Position numbers and translations under genes: made by a program
In this document: positions 7,668 to 11,848 of the stretch, in pieces
Layout of the letters: every line of letters starts with the position of its first letter
Position numbering within the stretch: position 1 is the stretch's first letter
Notes under the pieces: model-generated
Databases searched by the model: none
What the model saw: the letters and a program-made list of their open reading frames with translations, nothing else
Told to the model about the DNA's origin: nothing
NCBI GenBank assembly: GCA_021784255.1
Contig: JAJXSZ010000063.1
Location: forward strand, 1-11,848
Origin: Pseudomonadota bacterium
GTDB lineage: Bacteria; Pseudomonadota; Alphaproteobacteria; Acetobacterales; Acetobacteraceae
Length of the DNA stretch: 11,848 nt
Direction of reading: 5' to 3'

Positions 7668-9037
7668 CAATCCTCGAAGGCTGCGCGCGCTTCCGGCAGC
7701 GCCCAGATGCGCGCGACCGCCGCCGCGCCTGCTGCCGCGATCGCCGCCTCGTTGCCCTTCGTGTAGCGCCCTTCGGCGACGAGGTGTGCGCCGTCCACGA
7801 ACACCTCGGCGATGTCGGCGCGGTTGGCGAGCGCGATCAGGCCGCGGCGGGGATCCGCGAGCGGCTGGAGCTGCGGGTGGGTGAGATCGACGACGGTGAG
7901 GTCGGCGGCCGCGCCCGGCACGATCGTTCCGAGATCGGGACGTCCGACGACGGCGGCGGCGGTGGCCGTCACGGCGTCGAGCAGTTCGGGCGCGGTTGCG
8001 ACATCGGGTCGCCCGAGCGCGATCTTGGAGATGGTCGAGGCTGCATGCAGCTCGCCCAGCATGTCGGCGTTGTAGCCGTCGGTGGCGACGACGGTGCGCA
8101 CGCCGTGAGCGGCAAACCGGGCGAAAGCAGCGACCGTGCCGGCGCGGGCGAAGACGCGCGGACAATTCAGCACCGTGGCGCCGCGTGCCGCCATCAGGCG
8201 CAGATCGGCATCCGTCGAATCGATGCAGTGCGCAGCGAGCAGATCCGGCGCCAGCAGGCCGAGCCAGTCGAGATATTCGGCGGGTGTGCGCCCGGCATGG
8301 CGTGCTGCGATGGTGGCCACCTCGTCCCGGCTCTGCGCCATGTGGATGGTGATCGGGGCGCCGCGCAGGCGCGCCTCGGCCGCTGCCGTGCGCAGCAGAT
8401 CAGGGCCGCAGGTGTCGGTCGCGTGCGGCGCCATGGCGAGGTGGATGCGGCCTTGTGCCGCGCCCTCCCAGCGCGCATGCAGCGCCCTCCAGGCGGCGAG
8501 GTCGGCCATGCCGTCATCGCCAGCGTAGCGCATCGTGCCGTCGGCCTGCAGCACAGCGTCGGCGGTGGAAAAGACATAGGGCGCACCCCAGAAGCGGATG
8601 CCCATCTCGGCCGCCGCCTCGAACATCTCCGGGATGCCGTTGCGGAAAGCGTCCATCACACTGGTGACTCCTCCACGCAGAAGCTGGAGGACACCGAGTC
8701 GGGCGATCGCAAGACGTTCTTCAGGCGTAAGGATTTCGATGCCCCGGCGCGACAGCGGCAGCAGCACCGTATAGACGATGCTGCGGTGGCGTTTGCGCGC
8801 ATTACCATCCTCCGTGAGCGAGCGGGCGATCGCTTCGCTGTAGGTGTGGTTGTGCAGGTTCATCAGCCCCGGCAGGACGAAGCGCCCCGGCCGGTCCAGA
8901 ACGGTCGCGGCGGAAGGGCGCGCGGTGGAGACCGCGGCGATGCGTTGGCCCTCGATCAGCACCCAGCGGTCGCGCAGCACCGTCTGCCGGCCGTCTTCAC
9001 GGGCGAGCAGGTAGCTCGCGAAGATCGCCGTGCTCAT
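7667..9037 (-). CDS. ATZ/TRZ-type amidohydrolase (chlorohydrolase/cytosine deaminase-like)
   Basis: This is a metal-dependent TIM-barrel hydrolase of the amidohydrolase superfamily, 456 residues, the usual length. The N-terminal beta-sandwich half (RWVLIEGQRIAAV) leads into the metal motif PGLMNLHNHTYSEA (H62, H64). Later ligands are H232 in ITIHMAQSRDE, H270 in LLAAHCIDS and D320 in VVATDGYNADM, with HATDTC (205-210) where related deaminases have HAxYTC-like sequence. The family (AtzA/TrzN, guanine and cytosine deaminases, SAH/MTA deaminases, SsnA-like) removes amino or halogen groups from purine, pyrimidine or triazine rings, so a cyclic N-heterocycle is the likely substrate, but the exact one is not readable here. 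Its ATG overlaps the racemase stop (ATGA) and its stop overlaps the hrpB start (TGATG). It has no Shine-Dalgarno of its own, consistent with translational coupling. Confidence 0.93.
   Translation of the reverse strand: MSTAIFASYLLAREDGRQTVLRDRWVLIEGQRIAAVSTARPSAATVLDRPGRFVLPGLMNLHNHTYSEAIARSLTEDGNARKRHRSIVYTVLLPLSRRGIEILTPEERLAIARLGVLQLLRGGVTSVMDAFRNGIPEMFEAAAEMGIRFWGAPYVFSTADAVLQADGTMRYAGDDGMADLAAWRALHARWEGAAQGRIHLAMAPHATDTCGPDLLRTAAAEARLRGAPITIHMAQSRDEVATIAARHAGRTPAEYLDWLGLLAPDLLAAHCIDSTDADLRLMAARGATVLNCPRVFARAGTVAAFARFAAHGVRTVVATDGYNADMLGELHAASTISKIALGRPDVATAPELLDAVTATAAAVVGRPDLGTIVPGAAADLTVVDLTHPQLQPLADPRRGLIALANRADIAEVFVDGAHLVAEGRYTKGNEAAIAAAGAAAVARIWALPEARAAFED
7671..7675 (-). promoter_or_regulatory. 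Shine-Dalgarno of hrpB inside the amidohydrolase end
   Basis: GAGGA on the minus strand, formed by the last two sense codons of the amidohydrolase, lies three bases before the hrpB ATG at 7667. Spacing is short, but with the TGATG overlap it supports this start and translational coupling. Confidence 0.5.
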
Positions 9038-9681
9038 GCGAGCAGCACCGCGGCGAGGGCGGCCGCCGTTGCCTGCTGCACCGGCTCGACGACGGGCACG
9101 CCGAGCTCCGCGGCGAGCGTGGCGCGGTGCACGGCCATGCCGGCACATCCGAGCACCAGCACGTCGGCACCGTCGCGCTCGAGCAAGGCGCGCCCGCTCT
9201 CGGCGAGGCGGTTGCGCACGCCGTCGCCCGTGGTCTCGGCGGCGGTTGCTTCGACGGCGCGGCTGCCGGCGTGGCGCGTGGCGAGACCCATCGCGCGGAC
9301 CAGGCGCTGCTGGCGGCGGATCGATGCGGCGGAGAGCGCGATGATGCCGAAGCGCTCGCCGAGCGTGAGGGCGCGCAGCAGGCCCCATTCGGCGATGCCC
9401 ATCACCGGACGGCCGCCGGCCGCTTCGCGCACCGCAGGCAGACCGGGGTCGGAGAAGCAGGCGAGCACGAAGGCATCGGCGGTTTCATGTTGAACCAGGC
9501 GCACCAGCGGCATCACCACGCTGTCGGCGTCGCGCTGCGTGGTGATGCTGGGTGGTCCTTCCGCCAGCGTGCGCGTTTCGATCGCCGGTCCGCCGGGCAG
9601 GCGCAGCGCGACGATGGCGGCGTCGATCGCCGCGGTCACCGCCTCCGAGCTGTTGGGGTTGATGACCAGGATGCGGGGCAT
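9034..9681 (-). CDS. Asp/Glu/hydantoin racemase family protein
   Basis: This is a 215-residue cofactor-independent racemase-fold protein of the Asp/Glu/hydantoin racemase family. The start MPRILVINPNSSEAVT is the classical N-terminus of hydantoin and allantoin racemases. The two catalytic cysteines are present: C75 in VLACFSDPGL and C179 in VLVLGCAGMA, followed by the VPVVEPVQQA stretch. Known members invert 5-substituted hydantoins or allantoin to supply a stereospecific hydrolase; arylmalonate decarboxylases and maleate isomerases are relatives, and the paired cysteines argue for racemase activity over decarboxylation. The gene is wedged between the imidase-like hydrolase (TGATG overlap) and the amidohydrolase (ATGA overlap), fitting a ureide/hydantoin pathway. 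Longer upstream readings are shadows of the hydrolase. Substrate is inferred, not shown. Confidence 0.93.
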   Translation of the reverse strand: MPRILVINPNSSEAVTAAIDAAIVALRLPGGPAIETRTLAEGPPSITTQRDADSVVMPLVRLVQHETADAFVLACFSDPGLPAVREAAGGRPVMGIAEWGLLRALTLGERFGIIALSAASIRRQQRLVRAMGLATRHAGSRAVEATAAETTGDGVRNRLAESGRALLERDGADVLVLGCAGMAVHRATLAAELGVPVVEPVQQATAAALAAVLLA

Positions 9682-10550
9682 CAGGCGGTCTCGTGGCGGA
9701 GGAAATGGTCGGCGATCTCGGAGCCGGTCGCGATCCAGAGATCCTTGTGGTCGCGCGCGTAGGTCAGGAACTCGCGCAGCAGACGCAGCCGCATGGGCCG
9801 GCCGCTGCATTGCGGATGCAGAACGGTCGTCGCCAGGGCGCCCCAATCGCGCGTCTCGTCCAGCTCGTCGCGCCAGAGCGAGAGCACGTGCTCGCGCGGG
9901 AAAATCGGCCGCGGGCTGAAACGGGCGGAAAGCCCGTGCATCCAGTCATCGTAGGAGGGGGTGACCGGCAACTCGATCGGGCCGCGGCTGCCGTCCGAGA
10001 GCAGGTGGCGATAGGGACGCACATCGTCGCGAAAGGAGGACGTGTAGACGATGCCGCGTGCGACGAGAGCCGTCTGCAACGCCGCGGTGAACTCGCCATA
10101 CGGCGCGCGATAGCCGCGCGGCACAATGCCCAGCCGGCGCTTGATCGCCTCGAAGCCGCGATCGAGCTCCTCCTCCAGGTGCGCAACGCCGGGGTCGGGC
10201 AGAAGGTGATGATAGCCGTGATGCCCGATCTCGTGTCCGTCGCGCAGGATTGCCTCGGCCATTGCCGGATGTGCGTCGACCGCCCAGCCGGTGGTGAAGA
10301 ACGTCGCCTTGAGACCCAGCTGGCGGAACAGTTCCAGCAGCTTCGGCGTGCCGACACGCGCCTCGAACCCACCATAGCTCATCGTCACCAGGCGCTCGGC
10401 ATGGGCCGGGTCCTTGCTCGTCCAGGCCGCCTCGGCATCGACGTCAACGGCGAGGAACAAGGCCGAGGTGAAGGGCTCGGGCCAGGGATAGGCTGGCGCC
10501 GGGGGGGCGAGGTTCGCGGGGCGGAGCGGAACGCGGTGGGTTTCGGTCAT
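9681..10550 (-). CDS. CE4-fold hydrolase, HpPgdA/cyclic-imidase/PuuE-like
   Basis: This is a polysaccharide deacetylase (NodB homology, CE4) fold protein of 289 residues, lacking a signal peptide and so probably cytosolic. The first metal motif is LAVDVDAE (D36, D38), the form seen in Helicobacter PgdA-like and cyclic-imidase members rather than the TFDDG of chitin deacetylases. The second is GHEIGHHGYHH (H111 and H115 as likely metal ligands), the third is GYRAPYGEF (148-151), and a late TVLHPQ (H245) supplies the general-acid position. Cytosolic members of this branch hydrolyse C-N bonds of cyclic imides or of allantoin (PuuE, cofactor-independent allantoinase). A racemase and an amidohydrolase immediately downstream favour such a catabolic role over cell-wall deacetylation. 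The start has GAAAGG (minus strand, 10558-10563) seven bases ahead. It lies 40 nt after the K+ channel gene. Confidence 0.9.
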   Translation of the reverse strand: MTETHRVPLRPANLAPPAPAYPWPEPFTSALFLAVDVDAEAAWTSKDPAHAERLVTMSYGGFEARVGTPKLLELFRQLGLKATFFTTGWAVDAHPAMAEAILRDGHEIGHHGYHHLLPDPGVAHLEEELDRGFEAIKRRLGIVPRGYRAPYGEFTAALQTALVARGIVYTSSFRDDVRPYRHLLSDGSRGPIELPVTPSYDDWMHGLSARFSPRPIFPREHVLSLWRDELDETRDWGALATTVLHPQCSGRPMRLRLLREFLTYARDHKDLWIATGSEIADHFLRHETA

Positions 10551-10557
10551 GGTCGAG

Positions 10558-10563
10558 CCTTTC
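10558..10563 (-). promoter_or_regulatory. Shine-Dalgarno of the imidase-like hydrolase
   Basis: GAAAGG on the minus strand, seven bases before the ATG at 10550. It picks this start over longer in-frame extensions reaching into the channel gene, and is the strongest ribosome-binding site of the hydrolase/racemase/amidohydrolase run. Confidence 0.6.
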
Positions 10564-10590
10564 GCGCGGTAGGCGCTTGCGGGGAGCGGG

Positions 10591-11502
10591 TCAATTCGCG
10601 AGGCCGTCCGGTTCCACCAGGTGGATGCGGCGGATATCGGCGCGGGTCGTGCCGTCGGTGGCCTCCACGATCGTGTCGGCATAGGCCATGCCGAACAGGA
10701 TCTCGTTTGCGGCATAAGTCTTCACCTCGAAGAAATCGCGCGCCAGCGCATGCTCGCGCGCCTGCACCGTGACGGTGAGGCGGGCATCCTGGGCGAGCAG
10801 GTCCTCGCGCGTGATCGCGTGCAGTGGCGAGTGCTCGTCGATCACGTGCATCAGCGTCCAGGTGAGCACGAAAAGCGGTGTGCGCGCGCGCACCAGCCGA
10901 AGCTCGTGTGGGAAGCGAAACGTCCGCCCCTCGCGGGTGCGGGTGAGCTGCACGAGATAGGCGTGAGCTTCGGCGCCGACGACGAGGCCGGTGCGCGCGT
11001 AGGCCAGGCGGATCATCAGCGTCGCCTTGCCGTCGTGCTCGGTGACGACGGCGTTGTCGGCGAACAGGACGTTGGGCTTGGGGCGGGAGAAGCGGACGAA
11101 GATCAGTCCCGTCATGACGGCGGTAAAGGCCAGACCGACCATGATCTCGGCCGCAGAGACGAGATGGCCCCAGGTCGTCGCCGGTGCGAACACGCCATAG
11201 CCGACCGTGGCCAGCGTCTCGATCGAGAAGAAGAAGGCGTCACCGAAAGCGCCCGGCCGTGCATGGGCGATGGCGCCGGGCTCGGCGAGGTAGAGCAGCG
11301 CGAAGACGACGTTCAGCAGCATCTCGATCGCGAACATGCCAGCGAAGAACACCGGCCAGGAGACGGTGACGGCGAGCCGGTAGGGATCGGTGAGGTCGAA
11401 ATGGACGGCGCCGACTTTGATCAGTTCCTGCCTGCCGACGCGGATCCGGTAGGGGTCCGGCATGGCGGACCGGGCCGGGCGACGACGCGGATTGGAAGCC
11501 AT
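10591..11502 (-). CDS. KirBac-type inward-rectifier K+ channel
   Basis: This is a prokaryotic homologue of inward-rectifier potassium channels, 303 residues as is usual for KirBac proteins, located in the inner membrane as a tetramer. The N-terminal amphipathic slide-helix region (DLTDPYRLAVTVSW, about 36-49) leads to TM1 (about 48-72), the pore helix FGDAFFFSIETLA (86-98), the selectivity filter TVGYG (99-103) and TM2 (AAEIMVGLAFTAVMTGLIFVRF, with the hinge glycine near 123). Then comes the conserved linker FSRPKPNVLF and the cytoplasmic IRK beta-sandwich (about 145-300), with LTWTLMHVIDEHSPL and YAANEILFGMAYAD typical of KirBac. The start has GGAG (minus strand, 11509-11512) six bases ahead. 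It follows the glutathionyl-hydroquinone reductase by 72 nt on the same strand. Physiological role of KirBac channels is generally unclear. Confidence 0.96.
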   Translation of the reverse strand: MASNPRRRPARSAMPDPYRIRVGRQELIKVGAVHFDLTDPYRLAVTVSWPVFFAGMFAIEMLLNVVFALLYLAEPGAIAHARPGAFGDAFFFSIETLATVGYGVFAPATTWGHLVSAAEIMVGLAFTAVMTGLIFVRFSRPKPNVLFADNAVVTEHDGKATLMIRLAYARTGLVVGAEAHAYLVQLTRTREGRTFRFPHELRLVRARTPLFVLTWTLMHVIDEHSPLHAITREDLLAQDARLTVTVQAREHALARDFFEVKTYAANEILFGMAYADTIVEATDGTTRADIRRIHLVEPDGLAN

Positions 11503-11508
11503 CCTGTT

Positions 11509-11512
11509 CTCC
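11509..11512 (-). promoter_or_regulatory. Shine-Dalgarno of the Kir channel gene
   Basis: GGAG on the minus strand, six bases before the ATG at 11502. It favours this start over the internal ATG at 11463. Confidence 0.6.
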
Positions 11513-11574
11513 GTGGGAACGCGGCTGTGCGGCGTGGCGCATGTCGAGCGATCGCCGGCGGCACCGCACGACGA

Positions 11575-11848
11575 TCAGGCGGAGCGGAAATCGCGCGCCG
11601 GGCCGACGGGGACGATGCCGTTCGGGTTCAGGTGGCGATGGCTCTCGTAATAGTGCCGCCTGATGTGGTCGAAATCGCAGGTGGCGGCGATTCCCGGCGT
11701 CTCGTAGAGCCGGCGCGCGAAGGCGGCGAGGCGCGGATAGTCGATCAGCCGGCGCAGGTTGCACTTGAAATGCCCGTGATAGACAGCGTCGAAGCGAACC
11801 AGGGTGGTGAACAGGCGGATATCCGCTTCGGTGAGCTGGTTGCCCACC
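11575..11848 (-). CDS. Glutathionyl-hydroquinone reductase, C-terminal 91 residues
   Basis: This is the C-terminal end of a Xi-class glutathione transferase (YqjG/ECM4/PcpF family), which reduces glutathionyl-hydroquinones back to hydroquinones with GSH in the cytosol. The visible residues carry the family's characteristic run: GNQLTEADIRLFTTLVRFD, AVYHGHFKCNLRR, DYPRLAAFARRLYETPGIAATCDFDHI, then RRHYYESHRHLNPNGIVPVGP. The Tyr/His-rich tail and GIVPVGP ending distinguish it from ordinary GSTs. The GTG at 11847 is an internal valine, not a start: the family has about 230 more residues before this point, including the catalytic cysteine, so the gene continues beyond the window. The stop is intact. 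It lies 72 nt ahead of the K+ channel gene and may be co-transcribed with it. Confidence 0.93.
   Translation of the reverse strand, partial: VGNQLTEADIRLFTTLVRFDAVYHGHFKCNLRRLIDYPRLAAFARRLYETPGIAATCDFDHIRRHYYESHRHLNPNGIVPVGPARDFRSA

Noticed and set aside
5307..7766. An 819-residue open frame on the plus strand across hrpB, and a 675-residue one overlapping it
   Set aside because: Both are antisense to a complete helicase with all motifs intact and have the Arg/Gly/Ala-rich, domain-free composition expected of shadow frames in very GC-rich DNA.
7668..8165. In-frame N-terminal extension of hrpB
   Set aside because: It overlaps the conserved C-terminal part of the amidohydrolase in another frame, while MELPVEAALP at 7667 matches the usual HrpB beginning just before Walker A.
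11845..11847. GTG as a start for a 90-residue protein
   Set aside because: The encoded residues align in character with the middle of the glutathionyl-hydroquinone reductase C-terminal domain, so this is an internal valine of a gene cut by the window end.

Overview
The window is very GC-rich and looks chromosomal. The groEL sequence, the KirBac-type channel, the glutathionyl-hydroquinone reductase and the alpha-type two-component genes suggest an alphaproteobacterium, perhaps an Acetobacteraceae/Rhodospirillales member. That placement is inferred from protein character, not from a database search. Only groEL lies on the plus strand. Everything else I consider real lies on the minus strand, so genes are described below in minus-strand transcription order.

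Region A (1-1187): the last two thirds of groEL, cut by the window start, followed by a near-textbook intrinsic terminator. A non-coding stretch of about 200 bases separates it from the convergent minus-strand genes.

Region B (11848 down to 5298): a tightly packed minus-strand series. It runs from the C-terminal end of a glutathionyl-hydroquinone reductase, to a KirBac-type inward-rectifier K+ channel, a CE4 'polysaccharide deacetylase' fold hydrolase of the HpPgdA/cyclic-imidase/PuuE-like kind, an Asp/Glu/hydantoin-racemase family protein, an ATZ/TRZ-type amidohydrolase and the helicase HrpB. The last four overlap stop-to-start (TGATG, ATGA, TGATG) and are almost certainly one transcript. 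The imidase-like hydrolase, racemase and amidohydrolase together suggest catabolism of a cyclic imide, ureide or hydantoin-like compound, with HrpB as a passenger.

Region C (5297 down to 1404): a 263-base intergenic region holds a perfect 18-bp tandem duplication, a strong 28-nt hairpin and an imperfect dyad. It precedes htrA (periplasmic DegP/DegQ-like protease with one PDZ domain), an OmpR-family response regulator, its membrane histidine kinase and a 97-residue secreted two-cysteine protein. Spacings are short (32, 55 and about 46 nt), so these four probably form an envelope-sensing operon led by its own protease effector.

No rRNA, tRNA, CRISPR array, insertion sequence or prophage gene was recognised. 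Nothing here is clearly a wholly new system. The most interesting candidates are the imidase/racemase/amidohydrolase cluster, the protease-led two-component cassette with its repeat-bearing upstream region, and the K+ channel beside a glutathione-dependent quinone detoxifier.
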